Both the position numbers and the translations under genes were made by a program. Below, one piece after another: positions 44,791 to 52,739 of a stretch of DNA of 64,000 nucleotides (its first letter is position 1; each line of letters starts with the position of its first letter). This DNA is from Nostoc paludosum FACHB-159 (lineage in GTDB: Bacteria; Cyanobacteriota; Cyanobacteriia; Cyanobacteriales; Nostocaceae): the NCBI RefSeq assembly GCF_014698835.1, contig NZ_JACJTU010000015.1:119313-183312 (forward strand), read 5' to 3'. The notes beneath the pieces are model-generated. The model worked only from the letters and a program-made list of their open reading frames with translations, was not told the DNA's origin and searched no databases.

Positions 44791-45333
44791 TCAAAATTGC
44801 TTAGCAGCACACACAGAACAGACTGCCCAGCGCTGAAGTTCGCCTGGTGGGGTGGGGGATTCACATTGCGGACAAAGGGGTAAGCCATGCGATCGCGCTT
44901 GTACGATCTCAGCCCAATGCCCAAAAGCAGCATTCGCATCTTGAATACTGGGTGTATTATCACTGCTGGTAATGCGATCGCCAACGTAACTTGGATGGTC
45001 ATGGGGCAAAATTGTTTGTTGCTGTTTTCTCTCCACAGATGGATGCTGCCAACCAGCAGTGGAAAAGCGAATATCAACCAACGGGGTTGGCAGGTTTTTA
45101 TTCAACTTTAAAAGCAAAGACGCGCGGCCAAAAGTCAGGTTTTGCGCCCAAGCAGCACTAGAAGTTGCTACCCACAAAACATCGCGCTGAATCGACAATG
45201 GTCGAGTATGTCCAGCAACTACAGGGCCAACAACCTCTGCCCAACACTTGAGCAACTTTTGAAATGGCTGTTCCTGCCATTTAGCCTGCTTTTCTAGAAT
45301 GCCTAAAATATCATTAACTGATTTCAACGACAT
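44791..45333 (-). CDS. DUF721 protein with a C-terminal zinc ribbon
   Basis: 180 residues. The N-terminal 95 residues form a DUF721/DciA-like domain (ILGILEKQAKWQEQPFQKLL; WAEVVGPVVAGHTRPLSIQR; LWVATSSAAWAQNL). DciA in other bacteria loads the replicative helicase, which is suggestive only. The C-terminus has CPQCESPTPPGELQRWAVC, then SVC, a two-CxxC zinc ribbon. The middle is a Gln/Asp-rich linker. Confidence 0.82.
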   Translation of the reverse strand: MSLKSVNDILGILEKQAKWQEQPFQKLLKCWAEVVGPVVAGHTRPLSIQRDVLWVATSSAAWAQNLTFGRASLLLKLNKNLPTPLVDIRFSTAGWQHPSVERKQQQTILPHDHPSYVGDRITSSDNTPSIQDANAAFGHWAEIVQARSHGLPLCPQCESPTPPGELQRWAVCSVCAAKQF

Positions 45334-45474
45334 TGTTAAAACGTGGGGAGTGGGGAGTTGGGAGTTAAGAGTTAGGAGTTTTCTATCCCATCTCTGGCTG
45401 CCCTATTTCCTATTCTCAAGATAGACCTCAATGAACTATCCTTCACAACAAAGCCTGAAAATCTCTGTCTGTTT

Positions 45475-45541
45475 CCCAATGCCCCATGCCCAATGCCCAA
45501 TGCCCAATGCCCCATGCCCAATGCCCAATGCCCCATGCCCA
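45475..45541. repeat. ATGCCC/CAATGCCC tandem repeat
   Basis: A 65-base run of 'ccccatgcccaatgcccaat'-type heptamers upstream of the 451-residue gene. It shares its unit with the repeats in menD and at 62452-62486. Unlike other sites, no inverse array is seen nearby. Confidence 0.75.
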
Positions 45542-45621
45542 CTTCTAAGTAATTTTCGCTAATATTGGCACAAATATGTCTAAAGTTAATTCCAGCAATC
45601 TACGTTTGAGGTATAGAGGTA

Positions 45622-46977
45622 ATGACTGAAAACCCCCTGAATGATTCCGGCAATCAATCGGCTAAGGCATCTGGGCTAAAGCCAGCATTAGCGGCAGCAC
45701 TAGCGAGTTTGGAGGTGCCGCTAGATCAAGAGTTAGCTCGATACCGACGCACGCGAACTGGTTCAGTATCCTCGAATCAATACCGTGTTGGGAGTTACAT
45801 CAACAGTCAACCTCAGCAGTTCACTGCCGTTTCCACAGCATCGGGTACAACTGCACCATCACTAGCAGAAACTAAGGTCAATGTACCACCACCTTTACCT
45901 GTATCCGTACCTGTGAATGCTCAGGTAACTCCAGCCTCATCTGTAGTAAAAATTGATGAACCACCCATACCTGCACCCCCTAATCCTCCGGTGGACTCAG
46001 AACCAGTGACGGTAAATACTGAGGAACTAAGTAATCTGAATCATGTACCGCCTAGCTTGGATTCTGCTAAAAAACAAACTCAACTTCCACCACCACCGCC
46101 CAACTTCACTAGCAGTATCGTGCCGACAGTCGTAAAAGATACTAAAGGCGAAAATATTGTGCAGCCGGATGATGGACTCAAGCAGCCAGATGACTATCTT
46201 GAATCTAGCGAAGCACTGCTGCGGAGTCTTACAGAAGAACAGCCACAAACTAAAAAACCCAATAATTATAGTGACAGTCTCCTATCACCTTTGGGTATCG
46301 GCTCGATGTTGCTGCTATTGGTGGCGAGTCTGACTTTGGGTTATGTAGTTTTTAATCCGAAAAGCTTGCCGCAATGGAATTTAGCCAAGTTGTTTAATAG
46401 TAACTCGCCTGCCACACCAGAAAATACTCAGGAAGTTGCAAGTAATGTCAATGTTCAATCTCAGATCCAGCCACCAAGCACAACTATACCCAAGTATCCC
46501 AATCTGGCAGCTGAAGAGTTTCCTGAAGTGAGAGACCCCAATGATGTAGTTGGCTTAAAACCCAAAGCCCAAACAACACCTCCAGTTGTAACGAATCCGG
46601 TTGTTCCCCAAAATCCGATAAATCCTCAAGTCGCATTACCTGACCCCGCACCCCTAAAACCAACAAATCCCATTGCCACAGCCCCCGTACCGACCGCAAA
46701 GCCCTTACCTCTTGCGAATTTGTCCCCGGCTCCAAAGCCAAAAACCTCACCTGCGCCAAATGCAGAAATCAAACCATCTACAGATGGGTTTTACCACGTA
46801 GTGATAGACAATCAAGGTCGTGCTTTAGCCTCAGCACGGGAAATAATTCCCGATGCTTATGTATCACCTGATAAACAATTGATTTTTCTGGGTGCTTTTA
46901 AGACTAAAGAGCAAGTAGAAAGACACATGCGATTACTAGAATCAAGAGGAATTAAGGCACGAGTTCAAGAGCCGTGA
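45622..46977 (+). CDS. Single-pass Pro-rich protein with SPOR-like C-terminal domain
   Basis: 451 residues. It has a long cytoplasmic Pro/Val-rich region (1-210), one membrane helix (about 218-240: LGIGSMLLLLVASLTLGYVV), a Pro/Thr-rich periplasmic linker and a C-terminal 65-residue domain (FYHVVIDNQGRALASAREII; LIFLGAFKTKEQVERHMRLL). That last part has the size and strand/helix pattern of SPOR domains, which bind septal peptidoglycan. A cell-envelope role is inferred. AGAGGT precedes the ATG. Confidence 0.65.
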   Translation: MTENPLNDSGNQSAKASGLKPALAAALASLEVPLDQELARYRRTRTGSVSSNQYRVGSYINSQPQQFTAVSTASGTTAPSLAETKVNVPPPLPVSVPVNAQVTPASSVVKIDEPPIPAPPNPPVDSEPVTVNTEELSNLNHVPPSLDSAKKQTQLPPPPPNFTSSIVPTVVKDTKGENIVQPDDGLKQPDDYLESSEALLRSLTEEQPQTKKPNNYSDSLLSPLGIGSMLLLLVASLTLGYVVFNPKSLPQWNLAKLFNSNSPATPENTQEVASNVNVQSQIQPPSTTIPKYPNLAAEEFPEVRDPNDVVGLKPKAQTTPPVVTNPVVPQNPINPQVALPDPAPLKPTNPIATAPVPTAKPLPLANLSPAPKPKTSPAPNAEIKPSTDGFYHVVIDNQGRALASAREIIPDAYVSPDKQLIFLGAFKTKEQVERHMRLLESRGIKARVQEP

Positions 46978-47346
46978 GTCGTAATAAAAATGTACGATAC
47001 CATGAGATAACGGTGCTAAATGGGGAGTAAAGAGTGGGTAGAGACGCGGTTATACTCTTAGGAGAAGCCGCTCTTCGAGCGTCTGTGCGTCTGTACTGAG
47101 TGGAGATCTAAGAGATATAAAATCTTGGTTGTTTTGTACGCTACTACAAAAATATTTATACTTAGGAGCGTTCGACTAACGGCGATCGCCACTCGTTATG
47201 AATGAAACAAACACCTTCTTTGCCCACTCCCTACACACAAGGGTTAATGGCGTCTCTACCCACTTCCCCTGATTTATAAAGAGTACTGGGTATTTAGCAC
47301 TCAACACTCAGCACTCACTACTGAGTTTCGTGGATGGAGAGCAGAG
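46978..47346. other. Gap before pspA
   Basis: No gene seen in about 370 bases. It contains tandem fragments (cactcaacactcagcactca) just upstream of pspA and a GGCGATCGCC site near 47182. Confidence 0.5.
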
Positions 47347-48102
47347 ATGGAGTTAATTAAGCGTATTCTGCGGGTGATTCGCGCTAACCTCAATAGTTTG
47401 ATAGGCAGTGCAGAAGATCCAGAAAAGATTCTGGAGCAAACTGTGATGGAGATGCAGGAAAATCTGGTGAGGTTACGTCAGGGTGTAGCACAAGCGATCG
47501 CCACCCAAAAACGTACCGAAAGACAAGCTGCTGCTGCCCAATCCCAAGCAGAAGAATGGTATCGCCGCGCCCAGCTAGCACTGCGACAAGGCAATGAAGT
47601 CTTAGCACGGGAAGCTTTAACTAAACGCCAAGCTTATAAAGAAACTACAAAAGCTCTATCCAACCAGATAGAACAGCAAAATGAGATAGTGGCTAGGCTA
47701 AAAAAGGATATGCGATCGCTAGAGTTAAAAATTGGCGAGGCAAAAACTAAAAAAGATATGTATATCGCTCGCGCCCGTTCTGCTGAAGCCTCTTATCGCT
47801 TACAAGAAATGCTCGGCGGAGTTTCTGCTACCAGCAGTCTCAACGCCTTTGAGCGGATGGAAGAAAAAGTTTTGCAGATTGAGGCAAAATCAGAAGCCAT
47901 CGCTCAACTTAGTAGCGATGACTTGGAAACACAATTTGCGTCCTTGGAATCTACTAATGATGTAGATGCCGAATTGGCAGCCATGAAGGTGCAAGTTTTA
48001 AATGAGGCAGAAAACACGCAACCCAACAACCGCCTCTTGGAAGACAACCAAAAAATCGAGCAGCCTCCCCAACAGCAGCTACCCAAAACACCAGACTCTT
48101 AA
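47347..48102 (+). CDS. pspA: Phage-shock protein A family protein (PspA)
   Basis: 251 residues, almost all helix, with the PspA/IM30 pattern: MELIKRILRVIRANLNSLIG amphipathic first helix, then EDPEKILEQTVMEMQENLVR and a long coiled coil. The tail is Gln/Pro-rich and lacks the extra C-terminal helix of Vipp1. Members form ESCRT-III-like membrane-binding rods. It stands 163 bases before vipp1 in the same direction; the two arose by duplication. Confidence 0.88.
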   Translation: MELIKRILRVIRANLNSLIGSAEDPEKILEQTVMEMQENLVRLRQGVAQAIATQKRTERQAAAAQSQAEEWYRRAQLALRQGNEVLAREALTKRQAYKETTKALSNQIEQQNEIVARLKKDMRSLELKIGEAKTKKDMYIARARSAEASYRLQEMLGGVSATSSLNAFERMEEKVLQIEAKSEAIAQLSSDDLETQFASLESTNDVDAELAAMKVQVLNEAENTQPNNRLLEDNQKIEQPPQQQLPKTPDS

Positions 48103-48265
48103 AGTTGGGTGAAATGCCACAGCTTCGAGATATCTTAACAATTAAGAGTTCTTGGGAGCTACCGATCTAAACCGGAAAGATTACATTGAAATAGGTAGCT
48201 ATTAAAAAGTAACAAAGCTAACTGTCCAACAAAGAGCGTAAACCAAAACAAGGAAAAACAAAGTT

Positions 48266-49051
48266 ATGGGATTATTCGATCGCATTAAACGAGTTGTTAG
48301 TTCTAACCTCAATGACCTGGTTAACAAAGCTGAAGACCCGGAAAAAATGCTAGAGCAAGCCATCCTGGAAATGCAGGAAGACTTGGTTCAACTACGTCAG
48401 GGAGTAGCTCAGGCGATCGCCGCCCAAAAACGCAGCGAGAAACAGTACAGTGATGCCCAAAATGAAATCAATAAGTGGCAACGCAATGCCCAACTGGCGC
48501 TGCAAAAAGGTGATGAAAATCTAGCACGACAAGCTCTAGAGCGCAAGAAGACTTATACTGACACCAGCGCCGCCCTCAAAGCTAGTTTGGATACCCAAAG
48601 CACTCAAGTTGAAACCCTCAAGCGCAACTTAATCCAGCTGGAAAGCAAGATTTCTGAGGCCAAGACCAAGAAAGAAATGCTTAGAGCTAGAATCACTACT
48701 GCTAAAGCCCAAGAGCAACTCCAAAACATGGTGAGTGGGATGAATACCAGCAGTGCCATGTCTGCCTTCGAGCGAATGGAAGAAAAAGTCTTGATGCAAG
48801 AAGCCCGCGCCCAGTCAGCAGGAGAATTGGCGGGTGCCGATTTAGAAAGCCAATTTGCTCGGTTAGAATCTGGTAGTGATGTTGATGATGAATTAGCTGC
48901 TTTGAAGGCGCAAATGCTACCACCCGCAGCTCCACAAAATCAACCCCAACTACCACCCCAACAGCCACCCCAACAAACCACTGCTCCTAAGTCTAATGAT
49001 GTGGTTGATGCTGAGTTAGATTCCCTACGCAAACAATTGGATCAAATGTAA
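48266..49051 (+). CDS. vipp1: Vesicle-inducing protein in plastids 1 (Vipp1/IM30)
   Basis: 261 residues. The PspA-like core (MGLFDRIKRVVSSNLNDLVN; EDPEKMLEQAILEMQEDLVQ) is followed by a Pro/Gln linker and a C-terminal helix DVVDAELDSLRKQLDQM. This extra helix distinguishes Vipp1 from PspA. It is essential for thylakoid upkeep and forms large rings on membranes. AAGGAAAAAC precedes the ATG. A weak hairpin TCCCAC/GTGGGA at 49079-49101 follows the stop. Confidence 0.93.
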   Translation: MGLFDRIKRVVSSNLNDLVNKAEDPEKMLEQAILEMQEDLVQLRQGVAQAIAAQKRSEKQYSDAQNEINKWQRNAQLALQKGDENLARQALERKKTYTDTSAALKASLDTQSTQVETLKRNLIQLESKISEAKTKKEMLRARITTAKAQEQLQNMVSGMNTSSAMSAFERMEEKVLMQEARAQSAGELAGADLESQFARLESGSDVDDELAALKAQMLPPAAPQNQPQLPPQQPPQQTTAPKSNDVVDAELDSLRKQLDQM

Positions 49052-49078
49052 AATTGGCAAAAAACTTACTTGAGCCAG

Positions 49079-49101
49079 TCCCACGCCTGTTGGTTGTGGG
49101 A
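49079..49101 (+). terminator. Weak terminator of vipp1
   Basis: TCCCAC (49079-49084) pairs with GTGGGA (49096-49101) followed by TTTTACATTTTA. The stem has only six bases, so this is a modest candidate. Confidence 0.45.
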
Positions 49102-49182
49102 TTTTACATTTTAGTGGGCATGGGGCATGGGGAAAAGGGGAAAAGAAAGATCCCTCCTTTTCCCTTGGCGAAGCCATCTCCC

Positions 49183-49602
49183 TCATCTAATAGTTTGCAT
49201 GTTGGGACAAATTGTATCCTCCTGCTGATCTTCTAAATTCTTCCAGCCTGAAAGTAATCCTTTGATTTCCGAGCGTAAGGTTAATAACTGATCGATTTGG
49301 CGATCGATCTCCAAAAGCTTCTCTTCTAGCTTTTCTTGAATCTCACCACAGGGTGCTTGCCCTTGGTCATATACCTCAAGAATATCTCCAATCTCTTCTA
49401 AGCTCAGACCAAAGTTTTGTGCCCTTTTAATGAAAGCTAGGCGAGTTAACACATCTAAAGAAAACTGGCGAAATCCTCCTTCTGTTCGCCTTGATGATTT
49501 GATTAAACCTAAACTTTCGTAATAACGAATTGTCCTAATGGGAATTTTACTTAAGTTGGTTACCTGGCCAATTAAAAGCAGTTTGTTATTCTGAACTAAC
49601 AC
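49183..49602 (-). CDS. MerR-family regulator with metal-type cysteines
   Basis: 139 residues from a GTG at 49602, preferred to a 30-residue longer frame because AAAAGGGGA lies at the right distance upstream. Winged-helix MerR domain: LLIGQVTNLSKIPIRTIRYY, ESLGLIKSSRRTEGGFRQF. A dimer helix and Cys in QAPCGEI plus a C-terminal TICPNM Cys fit the metal/thiol-sensing group (ZntR/CadR/SoxR-like). It is divergent from the Rieske gene with 383 bases between and may control it. Confidence 0.82.
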   Translation of the reverse strand: MLVQNNKLLLIGQVTNLSKIPIRTIRYYESLGLIKSSRRTEGGFRQFSLDVLTRLAFIKRAQNFGLSLEEIGDILEVYDQGQAPCGEIQEKLEEKLLEIDRQIDQLLTLRSEIKGLLSGWKNLEDQQEDTICPNMQTIR

Positions 49603-49985
49603 GGTAGATTCCCCTTTTTTGTGATTATTATTACATAATTTAAATATGAAATTGCCAAATAATTTAGCAGTTTTTAGGTAACATTGCTGCACAGCAATCT
49701 TTTTATTTATATGAAAATTTATATATTAAAATCTTAGTTTGGTAGTTGAAATATTTATTTAATCAGAAATTGTACTGTTTGTGCTTTAAAAAAAATGTGA
49801 GTTTATAGTAGTTGATTTCAACTTATATTTATTTGCTATAATTTTAACATTTTTAACTGTAGATAGTCAAAATTTTATTTCAATTTATTGGGTAATTTCT
49901 TATCATAGTACTGAAAGTAACTGTTTGTTTATAGTTCCCATGTTACTTGTAGATTAACCGCTTCACTGCAAGTGAAACTATAAAA
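49603..49985. other. Divergent control region between the MerR and Rieske genes
   Basis: 383 AT-rich bases without a gene. MerR proteins usually act on promoters with a 19-20-base spacer; no such promoter was identified with confidence. Confidence 0.45.
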
Positions 49986-51074
49986 ATGAATCTCAATTCC
50001 CGGACTTTTAACTCAACCCGTAAACCTAAAAATTTTAATAATCCAGAGCGTTTTATTGAAGGATGGTATTGGGTAATACCCTCTACAAATTTGCTCTTAG
50101 GTGAAGTAAAACCTGTCACCATTTTAGGTAGGGAGCTAGTAATTTATCGGGGAAAAGACAAAAGAGTAGTGACTTTTGATGCCTACTGTCCACACATGGG
50201 CGCTCACCTTGCTGAAGGCAAAGTCGAGGGGAATGCACTACGTTGTTTTTTCCACCATTGGAAGTTTGATGGCGAAGGGATGTGTATTGATATTCCATGT
50301 TTAGATACGCCGCTTTCTTTAAAGTTACAATCTTGGCCAACTGCTGAGAAGTACGGGATGATTTGGGTTTGGACTGGAGAAATACCACAGCAACCTCTAC
50401 CTTTTGTTCCAGAGTTAGAAGAAAAAGAGTGCGATGTTGCTATACATTCTCACTTTTTAATGAATTGCCATCCTAATGTGGTGATGATTAATGCGATTGA
50501 TGCTCAACATCTGAATACAGTTCACAAATTGCCTGTAGAAGTTGTTTTTGAAAGACAGCAACTCAACGAAAATGCGATTGTCTTCACCAACACTGCACCC
50601 ATCAAAGAAAACTCATTTTTCGTCAAGCTCATCCGTCTGTTCTACAAAAATACTATTACTTACAGTATTTGTTATTGGTACGGTACCATTAATATTGTGA
50701 CAGTTGGGCCAGATTTCCTTCATGTCCATATGATGTTTGCTACGCGGCTTTATGAAGGGGGAAAAGCTGAAGGCCAAATTCTATTGATGGTTAAAAAACG
50801 TAAGGGTATTTTTGGTTGGTTATACAATCGAGTTGTGCTGTGGTTGACTAAGATTGCAGGTAAATTCTTTCTCATGGGTGACATCAAAGTTGTCCAAACT
50901 ATTCAGTTTGATTTGAAGACCCCAATTAAGGCAGATTATTCAATTATGCAGTTTATAAATTATGTTGAAAAACAGCAGTCTCGAATGTGGGGAACTTGGG
51001 AAGAAACCCGATCGCGCGATGATGAAAGCAAGGCCAAGCGTGAAAGATGGCGAGATAGTATGAGTAATGATTAA
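49986..51074 (+). CDS. Rieske-type non-haem iron oxygenase
   Basis: 362 residues. The N-terminal Rieske domain has the 2Fe-2S ligands C-P-H in DAYCPHMGAHLAEG and C-x2-H in RCFFHHWKFDGEG. The catalytic domain has a mononuclear iron site in NAIDAQHLNTVHK. It looks like the ring-hydroxylating/PaO-like family (pheophorbide oxygenase, chlorophyllide oxygenase relatives), so a pigment or aromatic substrate is likely. A reductase partner is not adjacent. Confidence 0.85.
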   Translation: MNLNSRTFNSTRKPKNFNNPERFIEGWYWVIPSTNLLLGEVKPVTILGRELVIYRGKDKRVVTFDAYCPHMGAHLAEGKVEGNALRCFFHHWKFDGEGMCIDIPCLDTPLSLKLQSWPTAEKYGMIWVWTGEIPQQPLPFVPELEEKECDVAIHSHFLMNCHPNVVMINAIDAQHLNTVHKLPVEVVFERQQLNENAIVFTNTAPIKENSFFVKLIRLFYKNTITYSICYWYGTINIVTVGPDFLHVHMMFATRLYEGGKAEGQILLMVKKRKGIFGWLYNRVVLWLTKIAGKFFLMGDIKVVQTIQFDLKTPIKADYSIMQFINYVEKQQSRMWGTWEETRSRDDESKAKRERWRDSMSND

Positions 51075-51216
51075 AATTCGGAATTCAGGAGTCAGAATGG
51101 ACTATGCCCCCCTGCGCTAACAGAAGTCAGAATTCAGGAGGGAAAAAAGCTTGATATCTGGCTTTCAGAATCAGATATTTTACTTCATTTAGCTACGAAT
51201 TGCTGAAGAGCTAAAT

Positions 51217-51253
51217 AAAAGTTAAAAGTTGAAACAAATTACTTTTAACTTTT
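51217..51253 (+). terminator. Hairpin behind the Rieske gene
   Basis: AAAAGTTAAAAGT (51217-51229) and ACTTTTAACTTTT (51241-51253) form a perfect 13-base stem with an 11-base loop and an AT-rich tail. It is 143 bases behind the stop codon. Confidence 0.55.
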
Positions 51254-51289
51254 AATTTATTTTCTGCTGGACTACGATATAAATAAAAA

Positions 51290-51308
51290 GAAGTGGCAAA
51301 GCCACTTC
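51290..51308 (-). terminator. Hairpin with T tail on the minus strand
   Basis: GAAGTGGC (51290-51297) and GCCACTTC (51301-51308) with a 3-base loop. On the minus strand it is followed by TTTTTATTT, so it would work as a leftward terminator, although no gene I can support ends here. Confidence 0.5.
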
Positions 51309-51744
51309 CTAATTCCCAGGTAGAACCTAAGTCATGAGTATAACGACTACAAAAAATTGAAATAGTATAAACAAACACCAATTGGCTGAATATCTCTGTT
51401 TTCCTAGTTTTCTGAGTTAGGATACTCAGATTTTTATCAGGCAAATAACAGTATATTTAATTGGGTGACGATTTGTCGTAGCCTGCAAGGATGTTTTGGA
51501 AAGTTGCAGAGACTTGGGTTAGCAGTGTGACTTTTTTTGGTGGATAGGTGGCGCGATCGCTATCAATAACCCGTACTTTATTGTTATTGGTATACAGCAA
51601 ATTTCAAGTAAATTAAAGTAGAGTATTTCGGCGTGTTAGCTAGATAAAGAGTTTATTCTAATTCTGAATTCTGCTGTAATTTTGATTTTGATATCAATAC
51701 TATTCATAGATTTAGAGCGCTCTTGCAAAGTGGATATTCACCAT

Positions 51745-51776
51745 AAAGCTTGTCAAATCTACATTTGACAAGCTTT
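51745..51776 (+). terminator. Strong hairpin upstream of the lanthipeptide precursors
   Basis: AAAGCTTGTCAAAT (51745-51758) and ATTTGACAAGCTTT (51763-51776) make a perfect 14-base stem with a 4-base loop. It lies about 150 bases before the first precursor. It may end an upstream transcript, or act as an attenuator in the operon leader. Confidence 0.5.
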
Positions 51777-51860
51777 TACTTTGTGCCAAAATATTTTTCT
51801 CTAGCTGTAGTTATCTCCCCTAGTTTTCCCCTATTACTCTCTAAATTCAAATCATTAAGA

Positions 51861-51898
51861 GCAGAGAACACCGCACAGAACAAGCGCCAAATCTCTGC
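51861..51898 (+). promoter_or_regulatory. Leader stem shared by both precursor genes
   Basis: GCAGAGA (51861-51867) and TCTCTGC (51892-51898) can pair. The same arrangement, CAGAGA (52250-52255) and TCTCTG (52280-52285), precedes the second precursor with similar interior text. It was copied with the gene, and could be a translation or stability element. Confidence 0.45.
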
Positions 51899-51928
51899 AT
51901 TGAGCCAAACAAAACGGAGGATATGGGT

Positions 51929-52216
51929 ATGTTACAACAACTTAAAGAATTGCTGCAAAATGCACAACTACAACAGCAAGTACAAGCAGCAGCTAACCAA
52001 GCAGAAGCCATCAAACTATTAGCGATCGCCAGTGCAGAAAAAGGTTATAACTTCACCGTAGAAAGCTTATCTCAAATGCTTGCAGAGTTGACTGTGGACT
52101 CCAACGAACTGAGTGAAGAAGAATTACTCAGCGTTAGTGGAGGCATGATGGCTGACACCGGCCACGGTCACATGTCATGTTGTACCGATTGTCCTAAGGG
52201 AAATGGTCAATGTTGA
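51929..52216 (+). CDS. lanA1: Class II lanthipeptide precursor 1 (Nif11-type leader)
   Basis: 95 residues. The start at 51929 (MLQQLKELLQ) is chosen because GGAGG at 51916-51920 lies eight bases upstream and it aligns with copy 2; the ATG at 51923 is too close. The leader (1-72) is Nif11-like (helical, LAIASAEKGYNFTVESLSQM) and ends in SVSGG. The core (73-95) begins MMADTG and continues HGHMSCCTDCPKGNGQC: three Ser/Thr (T, S, T) and four Cys, so up to three thioether rings. The C39 protease of the exporter should cut after Gly-Gly. Confidence 0.9.
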   Translation: MLQQLKELLQNAQLQQQVQAAANQAEAIKLLAIASAEKGYNFTVESLSQMLAELTVDSNELSEEELLSVSGGMMADTGHGHMSCCTDCPKGNGQC

Positions 52217-52322
52217 TATTTGAAGACTTAGGCAAAAATTTTAGAAATACAGAGAACAACGCATAACACAAGCAAAAAATCTCTGCCAATTAATTAAGTA
52301 AAGTAAAAAGGAGAAAATAATT

Positions 52323-52610
52323 ATGTTACACCAAATCAAAGAACTACTGCAAAACGCACAACTACAACAGCAAGTACAAGCAGCAGCTAACCAAGCAGAA
52401 GCCATCAAACTACTAGCGATCGCCAGTGCAGAAAAAGGTTATAACTTCACCGTAGAAAGCTTGTCTCAAATGCTTGCAGAGTTGACTGTGGACTCCAACG
52501 AACTGAGCGAAGAAGAATTACTCAGCGTTAGTGGAGGCATGATGGCTGACACCGGCCACGGTCACATGTCATGTTGTACCGACTGTCCTAAGGGAAATGG
52601 TCAATGTTGA
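52323..52610 (+). CDS. lanA2: Class II lanthipeptide precursor 2 (Nif11-type leader)
   Basis: 95 residues, start ATG at 52323 with AAGGAG at 52308-52313. It differs from copy 1 at only two leader positions (Gln3 to His, Leu5 to Ile); the core is identical. DNA differences are mostly silent and concentrated near the 5' end, and the 3' flank (tatttgaagacttag) is also copied. Doubling the precursor dose is the simplest reading. Confidence 0.9.
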   Translation: MLHQIKELLQNAQLQQQVQAAANQAEAIKLLAIASAEKGYNFTVESLSQMLAELTVDSNELSEEELLSVSGGMMADTGHGHMSCCTDCPKGNGQC

Positions 52611-52739
52611 TATTTGAAGACTTAGCTAACAATATTCTTCGTTGAACTTGGATGTAGGGGGCAATACCGTTGAGTTAAGCTTTTTTCTCTCCCCCTACCT
52701 CCCCTGCTCCCCCTGCTCTCTTATTGTCGAGCCAGCATT

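Larger units (their letters stand above)
51075..51928. other. Gap between the Rieske gene and the lanthipeptide cluster
   Basis: No gene is supported. It carries three hairpins (51217-51253, 51290-51308, 51745-51776), and the first-precursor leader region. The promoter of the lanthipeptide operon should be between about 51500 and 51850. Confidence 0.55.

Noticed and set aside
51211..51444. 77-codon minus-strand frame
   Set aside because: It runs through two hairpins, has no ribosome site and no family resemblance, although a minus-strand terminator-like hairpin sits inside.
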